Assembly: GCA_903828255.1 (NCBI GenBank)
Contig: CAIKLQ010000123.1
Coordinates: 1 to 58,421, forward strand
Source of the DNA: an uncultured Verrucomicrobiota bacterium
GTDB lineage: Bacteria; Verrucomicrobiota; Verrucomicrobiia; Limisphaerales; JADLHS01
Direction of reading: 5' to 3'
DNA length: 58,421 bases
Part shown: in pieces, positions 25,805 to 34,058 of the stretch
Layout: each line of letters starts with the position of its first letter
How positions within the stretch are numbered: the stretch's first letter is position 1
The notes under the pieces: generated by a model
What the model was told of the DNA's origin: nothing
The model's input: the letters and a program-made list of their open reading frames with translations, nothing else
Database searches by the model: none
Made by a program: the position numbers and the translations under genes

Positions 25805-26941
25805 CTATCGGAAAAGGTTTTTCGCCTTTTCAAAAAAGCTCTTGCTGATCGGGTTGACACTTTCGTCGCACAGTTCGGCGAATTCCTGGAGCTTCGCCTT
25901 TTGCGCGGTGGTGAGCTGCGTCGGCACTTCCACACTGACGCGCACATGCAAGTCGCCGTGCCCGTGGCCTTGCAGATTTTTCACACCCTTGCCCTTGAGC
26001 CGGAACACCGAGCCGGGTTGCGTGCCGGCGGGCAGGTGGATCAGGGCCTTGCCGCTGAGCGTGGGCACTTCGACCTCCGCGCCGAGCGTCGCCTGCACGA
26101 TGCTCACCGGGACTTCGCACAGCAAATCGTCGCCGTCGCGCTCGAAAATTTCGTGCGCCTTGACGTGCAGCACCACGTACAAATCGCCGGGTGGTCCCCC
26201 GCGCAATCCGGAAGCGCCATTGCCCGTGGAACGAAGTCGCGCGCCCGTGTCCACCCCGGCCGGGATGCGCAGTTTGATCTTGGAAGCCTTCTCGCGGCGC
26301 CCCACCCCGCGACACGGCTGGCAGGGTTTGTCCACAACGCGGCCCGCGCCCTGACATTGGGGGCAGGTCTGCGCAATGCTAAAGATGCCCCGCGAACTGA
26401 TGACCTGGCCGCGGCCCTGGCAGACCGGGCAATTGCGTGTGCGCGAACCCGCCTCGACCCCCGAGCCTTCGCACACCTCGCAGCGCTCCGGTTTGTTGAC
26501 GCTGATCTCTCGTTCGCAGCCCATCGCAGCTTCCTCGAACGTGATCTCCATATCGTAGCGCAGGTCCTCGCCGCGCTGCGGTTGCGTCGGATCGTGCCGC
26601 TGGCCGCCGAAGAACTCATCGAAAATCCCCCCGCCGCCACCACCAAAGACTTCGCGAAACACTTCGAACGGATCGTGAAAGCCGCCCGCCCCACCGCGCC
26701 CCGCCCGCGCCCGGACATCGAAAGCCGCGTGACCGTATTGGTCGTAAGCCGCACGCTTTTGCGGATCGCTTAGAACCTCGTAGGCGTGCCCCAGTTCTTT
26801 GAAGCTTTCCTCCGCCGCCTTGTCCCCGGGATTCTTATCCGGGTGAAATTTGACGGCCATCTTGCGGTAGGCCTTCTTGATGGCGTCGTCGTCGGCCTCC
26901 CGGGGTACGCCGAGGACTTCGTAGCAGTCGCGTTTGGTCAT
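25805..26941 (-). CDS. dnaJ: Chaperone protein DnaJ
   Basis: DnaJ is the Hsp40 co-chaperone that stimulates DnaK ATPase activity. The 378-residue protein has an intact J domain with the HPD tripeptide ([10 protein letters not shown]), a Gly/Phe region ([16 protein letters not shown]), four CxxCxGxG-type zinc repeats ([42 protein letters not shown]) and the C-terminal substrate-binding domains. The zinc repeats are near-canonical. The grpE gene is immediately upstream in the same operon. I saw no CIRCE element upstream of the pair. Confidence 0.97.
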   Translation of the reverse strand: MTKRDCYEVLGVPREADDDAIKKAYRKMAVKFHPDKNPGDKAAEESFKELGHAYEVLSDPQKRAAYDQYGHAAFDVRARAGRGGAGGFHDPFEVFREVFGGGGGGIFDEFFGGQRHDPTQPQRGEDLRYDMEITFEEAAMGCEREISVNKPERCEVCEGSGVEAGSRTRNCPVCQGRGQVISSRGIFSIAQTCPQCQGAGRVVDKPCQPCRGVGRREKASKIKLRIPAGVDTGARLRSTGNGASGLRGGPPGDLYVVLHVKAHEIFERDGDDLLCEVPVSIVQATLGAEVEVPTLSGKALIHLPAGTQPGSVFRLKGKGVKNLQGHGHGDLHVRVSVEVPTQLTTAQKAKLQEFAELCDESVNPISKSFFEKAKNLFR

Positions 26942-26969
26942 GAGTCCGTGATCTGTGATGCGTGTAACC

Positions 26970-27551
26970 TCAGGCGGCCGGTTTTCGGGCGACGATCACG
27001 GTGGCGGGGCGAAGCAGGCGCTCCCGGAGCTTGTAACCCTTGCGGAGTTGCTGGAGAACCTGACCCTCGGGGACTTCCGCGCTATCCTGCTGCGAAACGG
27101 CTTCATGCTGGTGCGGGTCGAAGGGTTGGCCGGTAGCGTCCACCTCGACCACGCCGGCTTCGGCTAGGGCGCTTTTGAATTGTTGTTGGATCATCGCGAT
27201 ACCGGCTTGCAACGACTCCAAGCTGCTGCCGGCATTGGCTTGGGCGGCGCCGAGCGCCATCTCGAAGTTGTCCAACACCGGAATCAGCTTTTGGATGAGG
27301 GATTCGTTGGCAAAGCGGGCCGCGTCCTGGCGCTCGCGGGCGGCGCGTTTTTTGAAGTTGTCAAAATCCGCCGTGGTTTGGACCAGCCGTTCCCAAGTTT
27401 CGTCAGCCTTGGCGGCGCGAGCCTGGAGTTCTTCCAGTTGCTCCGGCGTCACGGGCGCTGGGGCGACGGACGCCAAGGGTTCAGCGGCGACCGCAGCTTT
27501 CGCCGAGGCGTCGGGCATGGGATCCGGTGTTGCAAATTCAGTTTTAGCCAT
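26970..27551 (-). CDS. grpE: Nucleotide exchange factor GrpE
   Basis: GrpE releases ADP from DnaK and works with DnaJ. The 193-residue protein has a variable Ala/Pro-rich N terminus, a long helix ([40 protein letters not shown]) and a small beta domain with [20 protein letters not shown] and [18 protein letters not shown], which are the family signatures. It precedes dnaJ by 28 bp and lies upstream of it on the same strand. dnaK is not in the window. Confidence 0.96.
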   Translation of the reverse strand: MAKTEFATPDPMPDASAKAAVAAEPLASVAPAPVTPEQLEELQARAAKADETWERLVQTTADFDNFKKRAARERQDAARFANESLIQKLIPVLDNFEMALGAAQANAGSSLESLQAGIAMIQQQFKSALAEAGVVEVDATGQPFDPHQHEAVSQQDSAEVPEGQVLQQLRKGYKLRERLLRPATVIVARKPAA

Positions 27552-27672
27552 GAAAAAAATCGAGCGGGTAGAATAGTCGAATCGCCTAGTGCGGGCAACT
27601 GTGGATATGGTCCACCCGCCGCAGCATGTCCGACAAGTCTGACGCGTCCAACAAGCGGTGCGCCGGCCCTGC

Positions 27673-30600
27673 CTACTGGGTAGTCACCAGTTTCTGGAAT
27701 TCCGGCAGCCCTCGCAACGCGGCGAACTGGCCGTTAGTGCGCACGTCCGCCAACAGATCCTTCGCGGCGGGGTTTGTCGCGAGGCGCGTGGCACTGAGCG
27801 CCAACGCCCGGGTCAACGCCAGAATGGAGTCGGAGTTCTTGCTAAGCGCCGCCTTGAGTGAGGCGAGGTCGTACCACGGTTCCGGGTCGTTCGGCATCAG
27901 TTTGACGAGTCGTTCCAGAGTGGCTTCGAGTTTGGGCCAGTTGGTCATGGAGGCGTAGGCCTGAGCAATGGCCAGAACCGCATTGGGTTGCACATTCGGA
28001 TCGTTCAGCACCCGGTCCAGAATCTGCGCAGCGCGATCCGGGCGTTGCATGGTCGCGTAGGTGGAGGCGAGATTGAAGGCGGCCTGGTAGTTCGTCGGAT
28101 TGCGCGCCACTTCTTCTTCCAAAGGCTGTAAGTTGGCGCGATTCTTTTCGATCTCGGCACGATTTTTTGCATCCGCGTCGGCCCGTTGTTTGTAGCTCCG
28201 AAGATTGGCCACGAGGCCGACGACCTGGCCGTTATACGGATCAAGTTTTTGGCAGGTTTCAGCGATGATCAGCGCGTCGTCAAACCGGCCGTACTGGGTC
28301 AACAACTGGACGTAACGGAACACGGCCTCGGGACTGTACGGACAGAAGGCAAACGCCTGCCGGAAGGTGAAGTCCACTTCCTTGAGCAGGCGGGCGACTT
28401 CCGCTGGGGTCTTCGGGCGATATTCCTGCGGGCAATACGGCCCGAGCCGCCAAGCATACACGCCACCGATGGAACTGCGGAGTTTCGAGAACGCCTTTTG
28501 CGACTGGTCGTCGCGGATGAATTTGCGGTCGCCCTTGAAGCCGCTGAAGTCGTGCCGGAGATAAACCTTCTCCACAAACTCAGTGATCTCCTTGACCGTG
28601 GTGTCGTAGGTGATCCAGTTGCCCACGAGCCGATCCGCGTATTCCGACCAGAACTCATGGTCGCGCTCGAAGATTTCCTCGGTGAGCGACGGCAACGGCT
28701 GGCGGTTGATCTTCATGATCACACCGAACGGCGTCAGGTGCGGATACATCCAGTCCAGCGGGAAACTTTCCTCGACGAAGAATTCGTTGGTGGGATTCTT
28801 GTCGAACATGACCTTGGTGAGCAGGCCGTTGATGGCCATGACGGCGACTTGACCGGAGACTTGCACGCGATTCTCCACGATCGTCACGTTTTCACCCGGC
28901 TTGATTTGCGGGGGCTCGTTGGGGGACTGCTTGTCATGCTGCAAGCGCCGCTGGGCATCTTGCAGGTATTCCTGAAAACACCGCTGCGAATCGTCCGGCG
29001 AGGCGATGACCATTTCCTTGGGCGGATACACGCCCTCGCGCCGGCGGCGGGCCTCGATGTTCGCGCCGAGTTGGGTCAACGGCCGGTCCAGCAGGTTGAA
29101 AGCGATCCGGGCCAGCAGGTTGGTCTCGTAGTTCTGCTCCCGGGCCTTGCCGGAACGTAGCAATTCCTGGAAGAACGGCATGTCGTGCTGCGTGCTGCGA
29201 TTGTAATGCGAGCGGATGTAATTGAGATACGTGCCATCAGCCAGGGCGTTTTGCGTGATGATATAAACGTCGCGCCGGTCATAGTTCGGATCGAGCGGCT
29301 TGCAGCTTGGCGGGATGAAACTCTCGCAAAAGATCATGTAGGTCGGGCAAAAACGGCCGGGGTCGGTGCCGCCGTAGAGAATGGCGTCGCGGGTCATCTC
29401 CGGGTAGATGAGTTTCGCCTTGGCCGGGTCCTTCATCATTTCCGCGCGGGCTTTGGGATCGTAATTCCCGAACTTGCCGTCCGGTCCTTTGAACGGCGGC
29501 GTGAACATGTCGTGACCGAACCAGTAGCCAAACAGGTGACCGCGCTGCTCGTTGTCAGACCAATGGCTCATGAACGAATGTACCGGCATGATCACAAACA
29601 ACGCCAGCGCCAGCAGCATGGGGGCGCGTTTTTTCGAAATCACAGCGGCGAGCACAAAAATCCCTGTCGAACCGACTAGGATTATTGTGGCGGTGACGGG
29701 CATGGCGTATTGATCGGGCCGAAAAGTTTTTTGCAGTGCGCTGAAGAAAGCGGTCAAGCCACTCAGCTTCGGCGGTTCCCCGAGAATCGTCACAAAGGTC
29801 AACCCTAAGGAAATCGCCGAAAGCAACGACCCGACGATGAACATCGTCATCCGGTCATCCCCTTGCCGCGGCCGCGAGGCGAAGTAAAAGCAAATCAAGG
29901 CGAGCAACCAGCAAAGCACCTTGGCAAAGCCCGCCAAGGTGGAGATATCAATGCCCAATTGCGGGCTGATGAATGTCTGCAAACACGTCACCAAGCTTAA
30001 CAAACCGATGACGCCCAGCGCCGTCAAGGCGTGACCATCGTTGCTGTCCCCCTCGGGCTTGAAAAATAGGCGAAAGCCGATTAAGACCGCCGCCGCGCTG
30101 GTCAAGGCTACAAACACAAATTTCAGAAAACTGAACAGGGCGGCGCTATCTCCGCCGCCGTGGGATTCGCCGAGCACCGCGTGGGTATTGATGGCCAGAG
30201 CAAAGATTGCGAGATCGAGCGCGACGAGGCCGCCGGCAATGGCCGCGCGGCGCGCGGTCTCGTAGTGCATGGCCAGCGTTGCCGCAATCAGCGTCAGCCC
30301 GTAGCCCACGCCCATCGCTACAAAGAGGTGTGACGCCGTGAAGAAAACGCGAATGAGTTCCCGCGCCTGCCGATCCGGAGGGGGGTTCAGCAGGATCAGC
30401 AATAATACCCCCATGCAAAGGTAGATCGCGGTGCAGCCGATGACCCAAGCACGCTCGCGCTTTTGCATGCGGCTGAAGTAGAGGAACGGCACCAGCGCCA
30501 GAAGCGCATAGACCCAGTTGAATTCTTCCACCAGCCCCTCCGCGAACATCTGCAATTGCGAGAAGAAACGGAGCGGGTCACCGAAGAAGTCCACCGGGTT

Positions 30601-31797
30601 CGTTTTTTCGTACTGGCCCCGCGTGAGCGCATGGAAGAAGCCCTCCACGGTACGCGGATAGCCCCATTGCATCGGCGGACAGGACATGCCCGCCAAGGGC
30701 ATGTAGAGGTAGAACCCCGCCCCCGCCACCCAGAGCGCCGCGCACGCCAACCCCACGAGCCACTCCCAACTCAGTTTGTTTTTCGCAGTCAGATAAAACG
30801 CGCCGCAAATCCCCGCCAACAAAGCCAGCGCCCCAACCGCGTTCAAAAAAGCCACAAACAGCACTGCTCCGAGCGCCAGCGCAGCGTCCCGGGTGAGTTC
30901 GGCAATCGTCTCGCGCGTCATGACCGCAAACCAGACGAACGCCACGATGGAGCAAATGCCCACCACGTTGAAGATCGTGAACACCATCTGGCTGGTCTCC
31001 ATGAACAAAAGCTTCTGCATGTGTAGGATTAAGCCGCACACATAGGCGATGGAATTCCACAGGAAAGTACTGCGGCCCAACTTGAAATCCGCAGCCGCAA
31101 TCGCGATCTCCACTCCCATCGCGGCCACGATCAGCGTTTGGTGATTCGTGAAACAGATACCGAAAAGGAAGCACCCCCAGTAAAGATACCGGCGCTGATG
31201 CGGCGCATACATCCAGCGCAGCAGGCACACCAGTACCAGCATCAAGGACAGCACGCTGAACGAATACACTTCCACGATGATGGATTGACTCCACATGTAA
31301 CCGTTGAAACCCAGCAAGGTGCCAGCGACGATCCCCGACACCACACAGATCGGGTTCTCCCAACGTCGTGCGATGTCCTTCAAATCCGCGATGCCCTCCA
31401 TCATCATACTGCTGCCGCGCGACACGATAAAACCCAATAAACCGCACGCAAACGCTGCCGCCGTCGCCTCGCCCAAGGCCACCCGCCACGCAATATTTTT
31501 GAAGGGCAACAGCACCGACCAGAGCCATGTGTAAATAGTCCAGACCGGATAACCGGGCGGGTGCGGAATGCCAGCGTAAAAAGAGCCTACGGCGAGTTCC
31601 CCCGAGTCTTCAAGCGTCAGATCCGGCGCAAGGGTGTAATAATAAGCCACCCAGACTACCAGCGTGGTGAGCGCCAAGGTCAGCCAGTCAATCTTGCGGA
31701 ACAGTGGCGGCGGGTTGCCGACGACTAGGGGGATTGTTTTCGACGGCGGAGTTCCCGCCGACGTGCCCTTGACAGTGGGCGTTTTCATCTTTTCCAT
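27673..31797 (-). CDS. Very large DUF2723 integral membrane protein with TPR-like C terminus
   Basis: At 1374 residues this is the largest protein here. After a short cytoplasmic N terminus, about 14 hydrophobic segments follow, starting with the DUF2723 motif LTLEDSGELAVGSFYAGIPH PPGYPVW (near residue 80; the acidic D/E pair is the likely catalytic or metal-binding site of GT-C-type glycosyltransferases). A soluble region follows from about 750, and the last 180 residues contain TPR-like repeats (TNYQAAFNLASTYATMQRPD, VLAIAQAYASMTNW). The related eukaryotic protein TMEM260 is an O-mannosyltransferase. I infer a membrane glycosyltransferase; the substrate is unknown. It is preceded by the sigma/anti-sigma-like pair. 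Confidence 0.85.
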   Translation of the reverse strand: MEKMKTPTVKGTSAGTPPSKTIPLVVGNPPPLFRKIDWLTLALTTLVVWVAYYYTLAPDLTLEDSGELAVGSFYAGIPHPPGYPVWTIYTWLWSVLLPFKNIAWRVALGEATAAAFACGLLGFIVSRGSSMMMEGIADLKDIARRWENPICVVSGIVAGTLLGFNGYMWSQSIIVEVYSFSVLSLMLVLVCLLRWMYAPHQRRYLYWGCFLFGICFTNHQTLIVAAMGVEIAIAAADFKLGRSTFLWNSIAYVCGLILHMQKLLFMETSQMVFTIFNVVGICSIVAFVWFAVMTRETIAELTRDAALALGAVLFVAFLNAVGALALLAGICGAFYLTAKNKLSWEWLVGLACAALWVAGAGFYLYMPLAGMSCPPMQWGYPRTVEGFFHALTRGQYEKTNPVDFFGDPLRFFSQLQMFAEGLVEEFNWVYALLALVPFLYFSRMQKRERAWVIGCTAIYLCMGVLLLILLNPPPDRQARELIRVFFTASHLFVAMGVGYGLTLIAATLAMHYETARRAAIAGGLVALDLAIFALAINTHAVLGESHGGGDSAALFSFLKFVFVALTSAAAVLIGFRLFFKPEGDSNDGHALTALGVIGLLSLVTCLQTFISPQLGIDISTLAGFAKVLCWLLALICFYFASRPRQGDDRMTMFIVGSLLSAISLGLTFVTILGEPPKLSGLTAFFSALQKTFRPDQYAMPVTATIILVGSTGIFVLAAVISKKRAPMLLALALFVIMPVHSFMSHWSDNEQRGHLFGYWFGHDMFTPPFKGPDGKFGNYDPKARAEMMKDPAKAKLIYPEMTRDAILYGGTDPGRFCPTYMIFCESFIPPSCKPLDPNYDRRDVYIITQNALADGTYLNYIRSHYNRSTQHDMPFFQELLRSGKAREQNYETNLLARIAFNLLDRPLTQLGANIEARRRREGVYPPKEMVIASPDDSQRCFQEYLQDAQRRLQHDKQSPNEPPQIKPGENVTIVENRVQVSGQVAVMAINGLLTKVMFDKNPTNEFFVEESFPLDWMYPHLTPFGVIMKINRQPLPSLTEEIFERDHEFWSEYADRLVGNWITYDTTVKEITEFVEKVYLRHDFSGFKGDRKFIRDDQSQKAFSKLRSSIGGVYAWRLGPYCPQEYRPKTPAEVARLLKEVDFTFRQAFAFCPYSPEAVFRYVQLLTQYGRFDDALIIAETCQKLDPYNGQVVGLVANLRSYKQRADADAKNRAEIEKNRANLQPLEEEVARNPTNYQAAFNLASTYATMQRPDRAAQILDRVLNDPNVQPNAVLAIAQAYASMTNWPKLEATLERLVKLMPNDPEPWYDLASLKAALSKNSDSILALTRALALSATRLATNPAAKDLLADVRTNGQFAALRGLPEFQKLVTTQ

Positions 31798-31805
31798 TTT
31801 TTGTG

Positions 31806-32186
31806 TTAATCGTTCGTCTTACCAAGCGAAATAGAGGACGCAGAAGATGGTGAAGCCCCTCCATTTGTCCATCTAAAACTGTCCAGACGGTTCGCCTCAC
31901 AGGCAAAACTGCCCGGTAAATAGGCCGCGTAATTCTGGTTACTCAAGCTCAGGGCCATGATCGCCCCCGGCCCCGCCGCTACCGCCCCGTCGCGGTGATC
32001 CGGATGATTCAAAATGGCCATGGTGAAGATCAAGCACGCCGCGGTGGAAATCAGCACCCGCAGCACCGCCCGCTCATCAGGAGGAGCCGACCCCGCGGCC
32101 CCAAAAAGCCCCCGCTCAAGCCCCGCCGACGGGCGGCGCGGTGTCCAGGAACGCAATTGTGTCTCCACCCGGTTCGTCTCGTTCAT
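31806..32186 (-). CDS. Small single-helix membrane protein coupled to the ECF sigma gene (possible anti-sigma)
   Basis: The start ATG 32186 (MNETNRVETQLRSWTPRRPS) lies inside the 3' end of the sigma-factor gene (71-bp overlap), so translation is probably coupled. The 126-residue protein has one membrane helix (VLRVLISTAACLIFTMAILN) and a short external part. Size, membrane anchor and position fit an anti-sigma factor, but the zinc-binding HxxxCxxC motif is absent, so the assignment is by context only. Confidence 0.65.
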   Translation of the reverse strand: MNETNRVETQLRSWTPRRPSAGLERGLFGAAGSAPPDERAVLRVLISTAACLIFTMAILNHPDHRDGAVAAGPGAIMALSLSNQNYAAYLPGSFACEANRLDSFRWTNGGASPSSASSISLGKTND

Positions 32187-32667
32187 AAGCTTCTCCTTGC
32201 ATACAAGCCCGCAGTTTTTCCAATCCATACCGATACCGACCTGCCGCCGTGTTTGGTGAAATCTCCAGCAACTCGCCGATGGCCTCGAACGTGCAACGAT
32301 TCCAAATCTTGAGCACGATCACCTCGCGCTGCGCCGCCGGCAGCTCGGTCAGACAAAGCATCGCCATGCGTTCGGCCACCGACTCGTCAGTCGCGCGCTC
32401 GAACCAGCGATGCGATTCCAATTCCCGCGTCAGCCGCCGCCACAGCGAGCGGCGGTAATTCAACGCGGCGTTACGGAAACTCCGGACGCAATATCGCTCC
32501 GGGTCCTCCGGCCGCTCCGCCAACCGCAACAGTACCACGAAAGTCTCCTGCACCACGTCCTCCGCTTCGCCATGTGAAAGCCCCAACGCCCGGCCGTAGA
32601 GAATCAATCCGGCGACCTTCGCTTGATACAGCCTTTCGCACCAAGCAGATGTTTGATCACTGCTCAC
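32116..32667 (-). CDS. ECF-type RNA polymerase sigma factor
   Basis: ECF sigma factors direct RNA polymerase to stress or envelope promoters. The 183-residue protein shows sigma region 2 (GEAEDVVQETFVVLLRLAER, ERYCVRSFRNAALNYRRS) and region 4 (LPAAQREVIVLKIWNRCTFE, IGELLEISPNTAAGRYRYGL). I use GTG 32667 (SSDQTSAWCERLYQAKVAG) because upstream sequence is not sigma-like, although the frame is open. A membrane protein gene overlaps its 3' end. The upstream DNA has an unusual homopolymer tract (32715-32737), 48 bp from the start. Confidence 0.9.
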   Translation of the reverse strand: MSSDQTSAWCERLYQAKVAGLILYGRALGLSHGEAEDVVQETFVVLLRLAERPEDPERYCVRSFRNAALNYRRSLWRRLTRELESHRWFERATDESVAERMAMLCLTELPAAQREVIVLKIWNRCTFEAIGELLEISPNTAAGRYRYGLEKLRACMQGEAYERDEPGGDTIAFLDTAPPVGGA

Positions 32668-32714
32668 TTTCAACCCATTGACACCAGACCCGGCGGATTT
32701 GTATAAAAATTCGG

Positions 32715-32737
32715 AAAAAAGTTTTTTTTGGGGGGGG
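32715..32737. repeat. Adjacent homopolymer tracts A6-G-T8-G8 upstream of the sigma gene
   Basis: A6 (32715-32720), G, T8 (32722-32729) and G8 (32730-32737) are contiguous. On the minus strand this reads C8 A8 C T6, about 50 bp upstream of the GTG start. Such tracts are prone to slipped-strand changes in length and could alter promoter spacing. Nothing shows the variation directly. Confidence 0.6.
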
Positions 32738-32801
32738 CAAGATTGAGCGCATCTGGCTGCCACCGCCAGGTCGCCACGCAGTCCGACGGGAACGGAGCGC
32801 G

Positions 32802-32844
32802 AGCCGTCCCCGGCTCGCAGAGCATACGCAGGCAGGGGACGGCT
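32802..32844. repeat. Short inverted repeat upstream of the sigma gene
   Basis: AGCCGTCCCC (32802-32811) pairs with GGGGACGGCT (32835-32844), a perfect 10-bp inverted repeat in the non-coding space between the sigma-factor and TylF-type genes. It may act as a terminator-like hairpin for the TylF-type gene or be a repeat-element core. Confidence 0.6.
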
Positions 32845-32909
32845 GGGCAATTAACGCCTCCCCAAACGCCACTCAGAACCGACCGGTCATACTGCGAAAC
32901 CTGCCGCTT

Positions 32910-33692
32910 TCATCGGGAATAGGCGTGAACGATGAATTTGTGCCCGGCCCAGCCGTAGCCTCCCCAATCCTCGGCGACGACCCGATAGCGATCACACGCC
33001 TCTTTCCAGGCTTTTCGCTCGCCAAAGTCGTTGGACGCCCGGCAGCAATTCCAGTCATCAAAAAGCACCACGGCTCCATCGCTAAGCGCCCCGGTCTGGA
33101 AAACAAAATCGAGCACGTCCAAGGCCGACACGTACAGGTCGCAATCAATGTGGAGCATGGAAAACTTCGTTCCCGGGGCCATCTTGGGCAAGGATTCTGA
33201 AAACCATCCGGTGTGAATATGGACCGTGCCCGGTGGCAAATACTTCTGGCACGCGTGCTGGAGTTGCTCGGGGTTAAGCCCCTTGTAAGCGCCCGCGCCC
33301 CAAACCCCCGTCTTCACATGCACGTTCTCCCGATCCACCTCATGGACCGACGTCGGCAGACCATCGAAGCTGTCGAACAAGTGCAACCGCTTGTTTGCAC
33401 GCATGAGCTTCATGCCCGCCGCGATCACCTTCGCCGTCCGCCCTGTGTGACAACCGAACTCGGCGATGTCTCCAGGCACGGCGGCGCAGACGGCATATTG
33501 AACGCCCCAAACCAAGGCCTCGGCCACCGGTCGGCAAGCCAGCGCGTTGTATCCGTAGTTCGCATTTTCCCAAAAGCTCGTCAGGTGCCGGCACTCGGGA
33601 ATGGATTTCAACGGACTCCGCAATCTTGCCATCACCTTTTGCAAGAAACTCAGGTTGATCATCTCACCGCTGTTGTCTGCTTCGTTCGCCAT
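32910..33692 (-). CDS. TylF/MycF-family O-methyltransferase
   Basis: The 260-residue protein matches macrocin-O-methyltransferase-like enzymes. The SAM site is VPGDIAEFGCHTGRTAKVIA near residue 85, HLFDSFDGLP follows, and the metal-site region is HIDCDLYVSALDVLDFVF with VVLFDDWNCCRAS. These enzymes methylate sugar hydroxyls in natural products or glycans with Mg2+. Start at ATG 33692 (MANEADNSGEMINLSFLQKV). The 360-bp upstream gap holds no gene. The substrate cannot be read from the sequence. Confidence 0.88.
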   Translation of the reverse strand: MANEADNSGEMINLSFLQKVMARLRSPLKSIPECRHLTSFWENANYGYNALACRPVAEALVWGVQYAVCAAVPGDIAEFGCHTGRTAKVIAAGMKLMRANKRLHLFDSFDGLPTSVHEVDRENVHVKTGVWGAGAYKGLNPEQLQHACQKYLPPGTVHIHTGWFSESLPKMAPGTKFSMLHIDCDLYVSALDVLDFVFQTGALSDGAVVLFDDWNCCRASNDFGERKAWKEACDRYRVVAEDWGGYGWAGHKFIVHAYSR

Positions 33693-34058
33693 AGGGTTAA
33701 AACCGTGCCGGTCTTAGGATTTATCCGTTTTGTGCTGACTCAAGGCCGCAAATGCTCAGCCTCAAGGTATAGACGCGACGATGGTGGAACGCGGGGCGGT
33801 TGTCCATTGCAAAACTCCCGGCGGTGGTCCGGCGGAGGTAGTTAACAGCGCGTGGTCCCGGAGCGTGACCGTCCCCGGCCACAGCAAAACGGAGCGGAGG
33901 CAACAGGCCTGAATTAAACAACCCGCCACGCGCAGGAGACTCGGGTCGCCCGAGGCCGGCGTAAAGCCGCGTGGCGGCCACCTGGCAATACGCAGGCGCG
34001 CTCCACCTCCACCGTCCCCGAATCCAAACCGAGTTCTAAAACCGGCTAAACAGTTAAG
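33693..34058. other. Non-coding region
   Basis: No gene is apparent. There are several GC-rich inverted stretches (for example around 33851-33890) but no clear terminator or repeat family. The region separates the TylF-type gene from the end of the ABC permease gene. Confidence 0.4.

Noticed and set aside
27552-27672. CIRCE or other heat-shock operator before grpE
   Set aside because: No TTAGCACTC-type inverted repeat was seen.
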